Assembly (NCBI RefSeq): GCF_006715045.1
Contig: NZ_VFML01000001.1
Location: 124,001 to 188,000 of the forward strand
Direction of reading: 5' to 3'
DNA length: 64,000 nt
From: Amycolatopsis cihanbeyliensis
GTDB lineage: Bacteria > Actinomycetota > Actinomycetes > Mycobacteriales > Pseudonocardiaceae
Below are positions 35,645 to 43,942 of this stretch, in pieces (position 1 is the first letter of the stretch; each line of letters starts with the position of its first letter). The notes beneath the pieces are model-generated. The model had not been told where the DNA came from. It saw only the letters and a program-made list of their open reading frames with translations, and did not search any database. Position numbers and translations under genes: made by a program.

Positions 35645-36373
35645 GTGAGTGCGCGGTTCGCGGAGCTGGACTGGTGCCCGACGCCGATGGGTGAGCTCGT
35701 GCTGCGCAGGCGGTGGGACCCCGCCTTCGGCAAGGAGGTCTACGAGATCAAGCTCGGCGAGGAGTTCCTGATGTCGAGCCTGTTCACCGTCGCCGAGTTG
35801 GAGCTGGGCCGCCGCCCGCTCGCGGAGCTGGAGGGCACGGCACTCGAGGTGGCCGTGGGCGGGCTCGGGCTCGGCTACACCGCGCAGGCGGTGTTGGAGA
35901 ATCCGAACGTGGCTTCCCTGGTCGTCGTCGACGCCCTCGCCGAGGTGATCGGCTGGCACGAGCGCGGGTTGATCCCCGCCGGGGCGAGCCTGACCGCGGA
36001 CCCGCGTTGCTCGCTCGTGCACGGTGACTTCTTCGCGATGCTGCGCTCGCCGGAGGGTCTCGACCCCGCGACTCCGGGACGGACCTTCGACGCCGTGCTC
36101 GTCGACATCGACCACTCCCCGCGCCACGTGCTGCACCCCGACCACGCCGGGTTCTACCAACCCGCGGGCCTGGCGAGGCTCGGCGAGCACCTGCGCCCGG
36201 GTGGCGTGTTCGCGCTGTGGTCCAACGACCCGCCCGACGAAAACTTCCTGGCCGTGCTCGCGGGTTGTTTCGCCGAGGCGCGCTCGGATGTCGTCAGCTT
36301 CGACAACCCGCTGCAGCACCGCGCGGCCACCGCCACCCTCTACCTCGCCAGAGCCGGCGGCCCGCAAGCCTGA
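35645..36373 (+). CDS. Spermidine synthase-like methyltransferase-fold protein
   Basis: About 242 residues with a GTG start. The Rossmann core resembles polyamine synthases: LEVAVGGLGLGYTAQAVLE is the nucleotide-binding glycine-rich segment, VVVDALAEVIGWH carries the acidic residue that binds ribose, and DAVLVDIDHSPRHVLHP holds the catalytic-site acids. FALWSNDPPDENF follows. The N-terminal segment EVYEIKLGEEFLMSS is also family-like. The HHGD-type start of true aminopropyltransferases is not evident, so the function may differ from spermidine synthesis. It is convergent with the secreted protein gene at 36396 and shows no tie to either NRPS cluster. Confidence 0.75.
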   Translation: MSARFAELDWCPTPMGELVLRRRWDPAFGKEVYEIKLGEEFLMSSLFTVAELELGRRPLAELEGTALEVAVGGLGLGYTAQAVLENPNVASLVVVDALAEVIGWHERGLIPAGASLTADPRCSLVHGDFFAMLRSPEGLDPATPGRTFDAVLVDIDHSPRHVLHPDHAGFYQPAGLARLGEHLRPGGVFALWSNDPPDENFLAVLAGCFAEARSDVVSFDNPLQHRAATATLYLARAGGPQA

Positions 36374-36395
36374 CCGCGCCCGGTGGTGCCCGTCG

Positions 36396-37328
36396 TCAGG
36401 TGGTGCAGTGTTTCTGCGTGTCGGTGCGAACCTGCCTGCCGGTGAACTCCTCCAGGATGGCGATGTTCGCCGGGGAGTAGTTGGTCGCGGTGATCTTGTC
36501 GGCGTCGGGACTGCCCAGTTTGCCGGTGTAGGGCGCCGACTTCTCCAGCCAGTAGGCCGTGCGCAGGAACTGGGTCAGTACCAGTTCCCGCAGTTTCGGC
36601 TCATTCGTGATCTTTGCCCAGTACGCGGGGTGCCGGTCTTTGGCCACCCGCAGGTAGAGCAGCAGATAGCGTAGGTTGGTGGCGGCGATGTCGCGGGCGT
36701 TACTCGCCCCGACACCCTTGATGTACTCCTGGACCACCGTCACCGCGGGCAGGCCCGTCAGTCCGGCGTTCAGCTCGGCCAACACGCCCTGGAGGTGGTA
36801 CTCGCCCTGGGTCCGATCACGCAGGTAGATGTTGTCCATGGAGTCACTGAGCCGGTCCTTGATCAGCGGCAGGATCTCCTTGCGGGGAAAGCCGTCGTGT
36901 AGCGGCACCCTCATGTCCTGCCGGGAGGCGTTGATCCAGGCCGCGGTGTGCACGTTCCACCTGGTCCGCGACGGATCGAGATCCCACATGTGCGTTTCCT
37001 CGTGAATGGCCACCATCATCGACTCGGCGAAGGCCTCGAAGCTGTCCTTCCGCACGAACCGGTCCCAGTACGGATCTCCGGCCTGAGCGATGGCCAGCGC
37101 CTCTCCGCTGGGCCAACGCCGCTGGTACATGGCCTGGAGGGTCTGCATCCAGTTCGAGGAGTTGAACCTCGCTTCGAGGTCGCTCACGTCCGCGGTGGGA
37201 TGCGACGGCTCCTCGTAACAGTAGGGTGCGGCGGAACCCGGGACGGGTGTGGAGGCGGCGGCCGTTCCCACCGTCGGCGACAGCGCGAGGAGCACGGTCA
37301 CCACAGACAGAGCGCGTGTTCTACTCAC
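36396..37328 (-). CDS. Secreted protein of unknown family with a HExxH motif
   Basis: About 310 residues with a GTG start after a gagg ribosome site. It opens with a Sec-type signal peptide (RTRALSVVTVLLALSP, cleavage probably near TAAAS). The mature protein contains HEETHMWDLD, an HExxH zinc-metalloprotease motif on a predicted helix (AESMMVAIHEETHMW), and a later acidic region with RTQGEYHLQGVLAELNAGL that could supply the third ligand. I do not recognise the family. It is transcribed away from the second NRPS cluster across a 600-bp gap. It may be an extracellular peptidase or a protein that only keeps the fold. Confidence 0.65.
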   Translation of the reverse strand: MSRTRALSVVTVLLALSPTVGTAAASTPVPGSAAPYCYEEPSHPTADVSDLEARFNSSNWMQTLQAMYQRRWPSGEALAIAQAGDPYWDRFVRKDSFEAFAESMMVAIHEETHMWDLDPSRTRWNVHTAAWINASRQDMRVPLHDGFPRKEILPLIKDRLSDSMDNIYLRDRTQGEYHLQGVLAELNAGLTGLPAVTVVQEYIKGVGASNARDIAATNLRYLLLYLRVAKDRHPAYWAKITNEPKLRELVLTQFLRTAYWLEKSAPYTGKLGSPDADKITATNYSPANIAILEEFTGRQVRTDTQKHCTT

Positions 37329-37949
37329 AATGGCCTCATTTTCCGGACGGACGTGCCGTGGGCAGGGCAGGGCAGGGCAGGGGCGGCGGCTCTTCGTCGT
37401 CACGGGGATCGTACGGACCGCTGTTCCCCGGTGCCTACTCCCGTCTCGGCATAAACTCCGGTGACACCCATGAACGCACCGGTGCCCACACGCTCGCATC
37501 GCGGTACTCACCTGGCCGCGGAACGAGGCGGGGTATGCCGTGCGGGACCGGCCGGGCGGCGCCGGTGGTCGACGACGAGCTCGGGATCGTCGAAAAGCGG
37601 GCAGCGGGAATTGGTCAACATACTGTCCACAGTGTATCGATGAGTGTACTGGGTCCGGCCGATGCGCTGCCTGCCGTGGTGGGCCCGGCACGTTTCCCGG
37701 CCGCGTTCGCGGTCCGGTGACGTATCCGCCACCCGGCCACCAGTTGAAACGCAGCGCGCACTGTTGGTCACGGAACATATGGGCTCCGGCACAATGACCC
37801 ACAAATGGCTGGCATAATCACCGACACAATGGGCCGTACAATGATCGCCAGCGTGATCAGATTCGGCCGTTCGGCAGATTTCGGCGAACCACCCTGGGCG
37901 TAGCGTCCCCGCCGCAGTGACCCTGCGCGATGGCGGAGAGGGGTGGAGC
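37329..37949. other. 620-bp intergenic region upstream of NRPS cluster 2
   Basis: No convincing gene is visible between the secreted-protein gene and the mbtH-like gene. The stretch from about 37740 to 37870 is lower in GC than its surroundings. It carries three ACAATG hexamers (37791-37796, 37826-37831, 37838-37843) and a CATAAT at 37813 that could be a -10 element. It should hold the promoter of the 20-kb NRPS operon. No cluster-specific regulator gene is found next to it. Confidence 0.5.
37361..37380. repeat. Four tandem copies of GGCAG
   Basis: GGCAG is repeated four times without interruption, 33-52 bases upstream of the GTG start of the secreted HExxH protein and within its likely 5' leader. 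Such a pentanucleotide array can vary in copy number by slippage, but no frame is affected here because it is outside the coding region. Confidence 0.8.
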
Positions 37950-38147
37950 ATGGACGGCGCCTACCTGGTCGTGCTCAACGACGAGGATCAGTTCTCGATC
38001 TGGTTCGCCGACCGGGACGTCCCGGCGGGCTGGCGGGCCGAGGGCTACCGCGGCACGCGCGAGGAGTGCCTGGCCCACATCGACGCGACGTGGACCGACA
38101 TGCGCCCGCGCAGTGTTCGCGAACACCTCGCTGCGGAGAACGGATAA
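37950..38147 (+). CDS. MbtH-like NRPS accessory protein
   Basis: A 65-residue MbtH-family protein and the first gene of NRPS cluster 2. Diagnostic features are NDEDQFSIWFADRDVPAGW, EECLAHID and [10 protein letters not shown]. The first conserved Trp is followed by FADRD, a variation on the usual WP. The ATG at 37950 follows a purine-rich ggagaggggtgga stretch. It should bind one or more of the four adenylation domains encoded downstream. It is clearly related to the MbtH at 9221, but differs enough that each probably serves its own cluster. Confidence 0.95.
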   Translation: MDGAYLVVLNDEDQFSIWFADRDVPAGWRAEGYRGTREECLAHIDATWTDMRPRSVREHLAAENG

Positions 38148-38230
38148 CCGAGCCCCGTCGCCTCACCCCATGCGCGCGGCCGCCGGTCACGCGTCCGTTC
38201 GGTTACCCGAGATGCCGATGAGGAGGTCAC

Positions 38231-41200
38231 GTGACCGCAGTGGCCGCATTGCCCCTCCAGCGCGGAATGATCGCGGCCGGGCTGGCCGACCCGGCCGCGG
38301 GGACCGATGTCATCCAATGTGTCCTGCACTTCCCGCGGGGAGCCGATATCACCGCCTACACCGCGGCGTGGCGGGCCGCCGTCGAGCGGCATCCCGTGCT
38401 GCGCACCAGGTTCTCCTGGAATCCCGACGGCGGCGCCAGGCAGTGGGCGGGCCCGGCCATCGATGTGCCGCTGGTGACCGGACTGTCCGATGTGGATCTG
38501 AATGAGTTCCTCGCGGAAGACCGGCGGGCGGGGGTGGACCCGGTCGCCGGCCCGGCCCTGCGGCTGACCGCGCTGACCACCGGTTCGGGCCCGGTGGTCG
38601 TGGCGACCTTCCACCACGCGATTCTGGACGGGCGGTCCCTTGCGATGCTCCTGTCGGAGATCGACGACCATTGCGCCGGACAAGCGGACTTCCGGTCCCG
38701 GCCGGACTTCCACGACTACGTCCGCTGGTACACCGAGCGCTCCGCGGGCCCGGCGGCGGAGACCGAGCGCCGGTTCTGGGCCGAGGAGCTGGCGGGCGCG
38801 CCCGCGGCCGGGCCGCTCCCGCTGGAGACACCCGGCGCGTCGACCCCCGTGATGCGGGTGGCCGAGGCCGAGCTGTCCGACGCGGAGACCACCGCGCTGC
38901 GCGGGCTGGCCGAGGCCGCAGGGGTCACGGTGAACACCGCCGTGCTGGCGGCGTGGGGACTGCTGCTGGCGACGCACTCGGGTGACGGCGGCGCGGTCTT
39001 CGGGGTGACCCGCTCGGCGCGCTACGGCAGCGTGCCGGGCGCGGACGAGATGATCGGTCTGCTGCTGGCGACCACCCCGTTACACCTGCCGGTGCACCGG
39101 GACGCCACGGTGGCCGGCTGGCTGCGCGCGGTGCGGGCCCGGTCGGTGGCCTGCCGGGACCACCAGCTCTGCCCGCCCGCGGTGATCGAGGCCGCCGCCG
39201 GACGGGGCGGGGACGCGCCGCTGATGCGCAGCCTGGTGCTGTTCGAGCACCGGGAGCTGGACACGATCCTGGCGCGCAGGCCCGGCAACCCGTTCCCCGG
39301 CCGCCGGGTGCGGATCCTGCGCAGCCCCGGCTACCCGCTGACCCTCTACGCCTTCGCCGAGCCGAGGCTGAGCCTGCGCCTGATCCACGACACCACCCGG
39401 TTCCCGGACTGGGCCCCGGAGTTGCTGCTCACCCAGGTGCGGGGCTTCCTGACCGACTTCGCCGAGAACCCGGGGCGGCTCGTGCGCGAGCTCGTGGAGC
39501 CGCGTGGCGCCGACCGGGTCCGGATGCTGGAGAAGTGGAACGACACCACCGTGGACTACCCGGCAGGGGCGAGTGTGCCGGGCCTGTTCGCCGCGCAGGT
39601 CCGGCACGCCCCGGACGCCGACGCGGTGTTCGACGGCACCCGCTGGATCAGTTACGCCGAGCTGCACGACCGCAGCGACCGGGTGGCCCGCTCGCTGCTG
39701 GCCGGCGGCGTGCGGGCCGACCATCCGGTCGGCCTGGCGCTGCCGCGCGGCGCGGACCTGGTCACGGCGATGCTCGGGGTGGTGAAGGCGGGCGCCGCCT
39801 ACCTTCCGCTCGACCCGGCCAACCCGGCGGCGCGCGAGGCGGTGACACTGCGCGAGTCCGGGACCGAGCTGGTGATCGGCGACCGCCCGGTGGACGGCGT
39901 CCGCACCGTCCCGATCGGCGACCTGCTGTCCGATGTGCACGACCGGGTGGGCACGGGCAGGCCGCACCCGCTTTCGGTGGCCTACCTGAACTACACCTCC
40001 GGCTCCACCGGGAGACCGAAGGGCGTGGCGGTGCCGCACCGCGCTGTCGTTCGCCTGGTGAGCGAGCCCAACTTCGCCCGCTTCGGCCCCGGGCAGACCT
40101 TCCTGCACCTTTCGGCGACCGCCTTCGACCTGACCACCCTCGAGGTGTGGGGCGCGCTGCTCACCGGCGGCCGGGTCGTGCCCGCACCGGAGGGGCCGTT
40201 CGAGCCCGCCGCACTCGCCGCGTTGCTGCGCGAGCACCAGGTCAGCGTGCTGTGGCTGACCGCGGGCCTGTTCCACCAGATCGTCGCGCACGACCCGGCG
40301 ATGCTCGCCGGGGTGGAGCAACTGCTCGCCGGCGGGGACGTGCTGGCGCCCGAGTCGGTGAACACCGCGCTGCGGGTGCGCGGCAAGCCGGTGGTGAACG
40401 GCTACGGGCCCACCGAGAACACCACCTTCACCGCCTGCCACGTGGTGCGCGAACCGGCCGGGTCGACGGTGCCGATCGGCAGGCCGGTGCAGCGCTCCAG
40501 CGTGTTCGTGTTGGACGAGTGGATGCGGCCGGTTCCGGCCGGGGTGACCGGCGAGCTGTACACCGGTGGGGACGGGCTGGCCCGCGGCTACTGGGCGCGG
40601 CCCGCGCTCACCGCGGCCAGGTTCGTCCCCGATCCGTTCGGGCCGCCGGGATCGCGCCTGTACCGCACCGGCGACCTGGCCAGGTGGCGGCCGGACGGGG
40701 TGCTGGAGTTCGCGGGCCGGGCCGACCAGCAGGTCAAGATCCGCGGCTTCCTTGCCGAGCCCGCCGAGGTGGAGACCGTGTTGCGGGCGCACCCCGCCGT
40801 CGCCGACGCGGCGGTGGTGGTCGAAGGCGACGGCGCGGGCAGGCACCTGGTGGCCTACCTGGCGCCCGGTGCCGGGTTCGACACCGGGTTCGACGTCGAA
40901 GCCGTGCGCGAGCACCTGGCCGAGCGGCTGCCCCCGTACCTGTGTCCCGCGCGCTACGCGACGCTGCCGGAGTTCCCGCTCAACCGCAGCGGCAAGATCG
41001 ACCGCGCCGCGCTGCGCGCCGCGGCCGTGCCCGCGGGCGCGCGGACCCGGCCCGCCACCCGCACCCAGGAGCGGCTGGCCACCCTCTGGGCTGCGCTGCT
41101 GCCCGCCGACGAGTTCGGCCCCGCCGACGACTTCTTCACCAGCGGCGGGAACTCGCTGCTGGCCGTGCGACTGGGCTTCCGCCTCAGCGAGGAGTTCGGC

Positions 41201-43942
41201 GTGGAACTCCCCATCGCCGAGGTGCACCGCGCGCGGACCCTGGCGGCCCTCGCCGGTGCCATCGACGCGCGCGCCGCCGGGACCGGGCGCGCGGCCCCGC
41301 CGTCGCGCATCACCCGCCGCGACCGCGCCGCGTTCCGGGCCCCGGCTCCCCGGCAGGCCGACCCCGACCACCTCGTGGTCCCCGGTGGTGGGGACTGGGG
41401 TGCGTGGCGGTGGATCGAGCTGCGCGGCACTGGGTTCGGCTTCGAGCCGCTGCTGGCCATCGCCGCTCCGGAAGCCGCCCGCTCGGCCGAGGCGCTGCTG
41501 GCCGCCGAGGACACACTCGGCGAGGCCCGGTGGGCGGCGTTCCGCGCGCTGCGCGCCGAGGAGGACCGGGTCGGGGGCGAGCGGCGGTCCCTGCTGCGCC
41601 GGCTGGGCAGGCTGATCCGCAAGGGCCGCTTCGCGGAGGTCCGCGCCGCACTCGACGGCGCCACCGGGTGCGGCACCGCCGAGTCCCGGGCCGCGCTGGA
41701 CGCGGCGCTGGCCGCCACGCGCGCGAAAGAGACCGCCGCCGCTGCCTACGCCGCCGACTACGAGTCCGGCCGCGACCGCGTGGCGGGTGTGCTGCGCGAG
41801 GTCAGCGGCGACCCGAAGTTCCGCGAGGCGGTCGCCTGGCAGAACCCGCGCGCGTTGCGGACGGCGGTCGACGCGCTGCACGAGGCTCTCTCCGGGAGGC
41901 GCCCGGCGAACCGGAACGTGGACCACCGGCGCTGGGAGCACACCGTGGTGAGCTATCTCCAGCGTTACTGCGCCAAGAACGACACCATCGGCTACTTCGG
42001 GCCGGTCGGCTGGGCCCGGGTGGCGGACGACGCCCCGGACCTGCTGACCGCGAAACCGGGTGCGGGGCTGCTGGCCGCGCGCACCACCTACCTGGAGAAC
42101 TGGGCGGTCCAGGAACTCGCCGAGGCACTGACCACCGAGGCGGTGCGACCGTGGGCGGCGCCGAGGCGGCTCCCGTTCGTTGACGTGGTCGGTACCCGGC
42201 TGCACGTCCCGCTGACCGACCCGATCCCGATCGAGGCGGCCGACGCGGCCGTACTGGCCGCCTGCGACGGCGTGCGGTCGGCACGCGAGTTGGCCGCGGC
42301 GCTGGTCGAGGCCGGCACGGTGCCGGACACGGCCACCGTGTACGCGGTCCTCGATCGCTACCGGAAGGAACGGCGGATCGCCTGGACGATGGAGGTCCCG
42401 CCGGCCGCGCTGGTCCCGGAGGACTCCCTGCGCGCGCAGATCGCGGCCATCGGCGATCCGGCGGCGCGCGGGCCGGCCGAGGCGGCGCTGGCCGAGGTGG
42501 AGCGCGGAAGGGACGCGGTGGCCGCCGCTGTCGGCGACCCGGACGCGCTGGTGACGGCGATCTCCGGCCTGCAGGAACGGTTCACCGAGATCACCGGGGC
42601 GGAAGCGACCCGCCGCCCCGGTGTGTTCTACGCGGGTCGCACCGTGGTGCACGAGGAATGCCGCCGGGACGTGGAGGTCACCGTCTCACCCGGACTGCTG
42701 GACACGCTGTGGCCCCCGCTGTCCATGGTGCTGGAGGCGGCCCGCTGGTACACGGCGGCGGGCGCGGCCCTGTACCGCAAGGCGCTGCACGACATCTACC
42801 GCGAGCGGGCCGCCGCGACCGGGCGGGAGGCGTTACGGCTGGCCGACTTCTGGCTGTGGGCCAACGACACCATCTTCCGGCTCGACCACCGGGTGATCGA
42901 CCGGCTGGTGCGCACGCTCCAGGAGCGCTGGGCGGCGGCGCTGGGCGGCGAGCTCGGTGCCCACCGGGTGGCCGACGTGCGGGACCGGGTGCTGCGCTCC
43001 TTCGCCACCGCGCGGCCGGGGTGGCCCGCCGCCGTGCAGCACAGCCCGGACGTGATGATCGCCGCCCGGGACGCCGCGGCCATCCGCGCCGGGGATTTCC
43101 AGTGGGTGCTCGGCGAGATGCACCCCGGGCTCAACTCGATGCGCTCGGCGCTGTTCGTCTCCCAGCATCCCAGACCCGAGGAGCTGCACGCGGCGATGGC
43201 CGCCGATCTCGGCGGGCCCAGGGTGGTGCTGGCGACCACCAGGGCCGAGGGCGGAACCCCGCAGCGCCTCGCCGACGCGCTGGTGTCCCCGGAGGACACC
43301 GTCGTGCTGTTCGGGCACGACGCCTGCGGTCCGATGGCGGCGGGCGCGGTGCCGGTGGGCGCCTGCGAGGTGGTCGAGCACAACGGGCGGCTGGTGGCCC
43401 GGACCCGCGACGGGCGCAGGGAACTGGAGATCGTCGAGCTGCTCAACGAGCAGATCATGGCCCAGCTTGTGCAGAGCTTCCGGCTGCTGCCCGCGGGGGA
43501 GCACACCCCCAGGGTGACCCTGGACCGGCTGGTGGTGGCCAGGGAGACCTGGCGGCTGGGCATCGCCCGGTGCCGGTTCGCCTTCGCCGCCGACGAGCAG
43601 GGACGGTTCCTCGCCGCGCAGGCCTGGCGGCGCGAGCACGGCATCTGCCGGTTCGCCTTCGTCAAGAGCCCCGTTGAGCACAAACCGTTCTATGTGGACC
43701 TGGAGAGCCAACCGTCGGTGGAGCTGTTCGCGCATGCGGTGCGCGTGCTGGAACGCGAGCGGCCCGAAGGCCGGATGAGCGTCAGCGAGATGTCGCCAGG
43801 ACCCGAGCAGCTGTGGCTGACCGACGCCGCGGGCGCACGCCACACCGCCGAGTTCCGGGTGGTCGCCGTGGACCGCCGCGGCAGGCACGGGACAACCACG
43901 GGGCAGCGGCACGGGGACCCGCGGGAAGGAGAAGCACGGTGA
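38231..43942 (+). CDS. NRPS module fused to a lantibiotic dehydratase (LanB)-type domain
   Basis: A 1,903-residue fusion. Residues 1-430 form a condensation domain (HHAILDG, 128-134). Residues 445-950 form an adenylation domain (YLNYTSGSTG at 585, core Lys922; hand-read code DLLWLGGTFK, suggesting an aliphatic residue). A carrier follows with Ser975 in GGNSL. From about 1035 to the end the sequence is of lantibiotic-dehydratase type: GAWRWIELRGTGF, the hallmark YCAKNDTIGYFGPVGW (from 1246), a long helical middle, HTPRVTLDRLVVARETW and KPFYVDLESQ near 1820. In LanB proteins this large N-terminal region transfers glutamate from tRNA to Ser/Thr. The separate elimination domain is not visible. 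The substrate here is probably carrier-bound. The stop overlaps the next start (GTGA). Confidence 0.9.
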   Translation: MTAVAALPLQRGMIAAGLADPAAGTDVIQCVLHFPRGADITAYTAAWRAAVERHPVLRTRFSWNPDGGARQWAGPAIDVPLVTGLSDVDLNEFLAEDRRAGVDPVAGPALRLTALTTGSGPVVVATFHHAILDGRSLAMLLSEIDDHCAGQADFRSRPDFHDYVRWYTERSAGPAAETERRFWAEELAGAPAAGPLPLETPGASTPVMRVAEAELSDAETTALRGLAEAAGVTVNTAVLAAWGLLLATHSGDGGAVFGVTRSARYGSVPGADEMIGLLLATTPLHLPVHRDATVAGWLRAVRARSVACRDHQLCPPAVIEAAAGRGGDAPLMRSLVLFEHRELDTILARRPGNPFPGRRVRILRSPGYPLTLYAFAEPRLSLRLIHDTTRFPDWAPELLLTQVRGFLTDFAENPGRLVRELVEPRGADRVRMLEKWNDTTVDYPAGASVPGLFAAQVRHAPDADAVFDGTRWISYAELHDRSDRVARSLLAGGVRADHPVGLALPRGADLVTAMLGVVKAGAAYLPLDPANPAAREAVTLRESGTELVIGDRPVDGVRTVPIGDLLSDVHDRVGTGRPHPLSVAYLNYTSGSTGRPKGVAVPHRAVVRLVSEPNFARFGPGQTFLHLSATAFDLTTLEVWGALLTGGRVVPAPEGPFEPAALAALLREHQVSVLWLTAGLFHQIVAHDPAMLAGVEQLLAGGDVLAPESVNTALRVRGKPVVNGYGPTENTTFTACHVVREPAGSTVPIGRPVQRSSVFVLDEWMRPVPAGVTGELYTGGDGLARGYWARPALTAARFVPDPFGPPGSRLYRTGDLARWRPDGVLEFAGRADQQVKIRGFLAEPAEVETVLRAHPAVADAAVVVEGDGAGRHLVAYLAPGAGFDTGFDVEAVREHLAERLPPYLCPARYATLPEFPLNRSGKIDRAALRAAAVPAGARTRPATRTQERLATLWAALLPADEFGPADDFFTSGGNSLLAVRLGFRLSEEFGVELPIAEVHRARTLAALAGAIDARAAGTGRAAPPSRITRRDRAAFRAPAPRQADPDHLVVPGGGDWGAWRWIELRGTGFGFEPLLAIAAPEAARSAEALLAAEDTLGEARWAAFRALRAEEDRVGGERRSLLRRLGRLIRKGRFAEVRAALDGATGCGTAESRAALDAALAATRAKETAAAAYAADYESGRDRVAGVLREVSGDPKFREAVAWQNPRALRTAVDALHEALSGRRPANRNVDHRRWEHTVVSYLQRYCAKNDTIGYFGPVGWARVADDAPDLLTAKPGAGLLAARTTYLENWAVQELAEALTTEAVRPWAAPRRLPFVDVVGTRLHVPLTDPIPIEAADAAVLAACDGVRSARELAAALVEAGTVPDTATVYAVLDRYRKERRIAWTMEVPPAALVPEDSLRAQIAAIGDPAARGPAEAALAEVERGRDAVAAAVGDPDALVTAISGLQERFTEITGAEATRRPGVFYAGRTVVHEECRRDVEVTVSPGLLDTLWPPLSMVLEAARWYTAAGAALYRKALHDIYRERAAATGREALRLADFWLWANDTIFRLDHRVIDRLVRTLQERWAAALGGELGAHRVADVRDRVLRSFATARPGWPAAVQHSPDVMIAARDAAAIRAGDFQWVLGEMHPGLNSMRSALFVSQHPRPEELHAAMAADLGGPRVVLATTRAEGGTPQRLADALVSPEDTVVLFGHDACGPMAAGAVPVGACEVVEHNGRLVARTRDGRRELEIVELLNEQIMAQLVQSFRLLPAGEHTPRVTLDRLVVARETWRLGIARCRFAFAADEQGRFLAAQAWRREHGICRFAFVKSPVEHKPFYVDLESQPSVELFAHAVRVLERERPEGRMSVSEMSPGPEQLWLTDAAGARHTAEFRVVAVDRRGRHGTTTGQRHGDPREGEAR

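Noticed and set aside
35619..35648. A nine-codon leader-peptide frame just before the spermidine synthase-like gene
   Set aside because: It could be chance; there is no clear ribosome site for it and no attenuator hairpin follows.
37361..37380. GGCAG tandem array considered as part of a CRISPR or attachment site
   Set aside because: Four five-base units with no spacers, no integrase gene and no tRNA nearby. It is a simple repeat.
37329..38230. Search for a RiPP precursor peptide that the LanB-type domain could modify
   Set aside because: Short frames in 37329-38230, 47110-47192 and 57816-57917 show no leader-core organisation, no Ser/Thr/Cys-rich core and no good ribosome site. The only real small gene is mbtH. 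A ribosomal substrate is therefore not supported in this window.
43500..43942. A SpaB_C-type elimination domain at the end of the LanB fusion
   Set aside because: After the KPFYVDLES region only about 90 residues remain, too few for the roughly 300-residue elimination domain, and no motif of it is visible.
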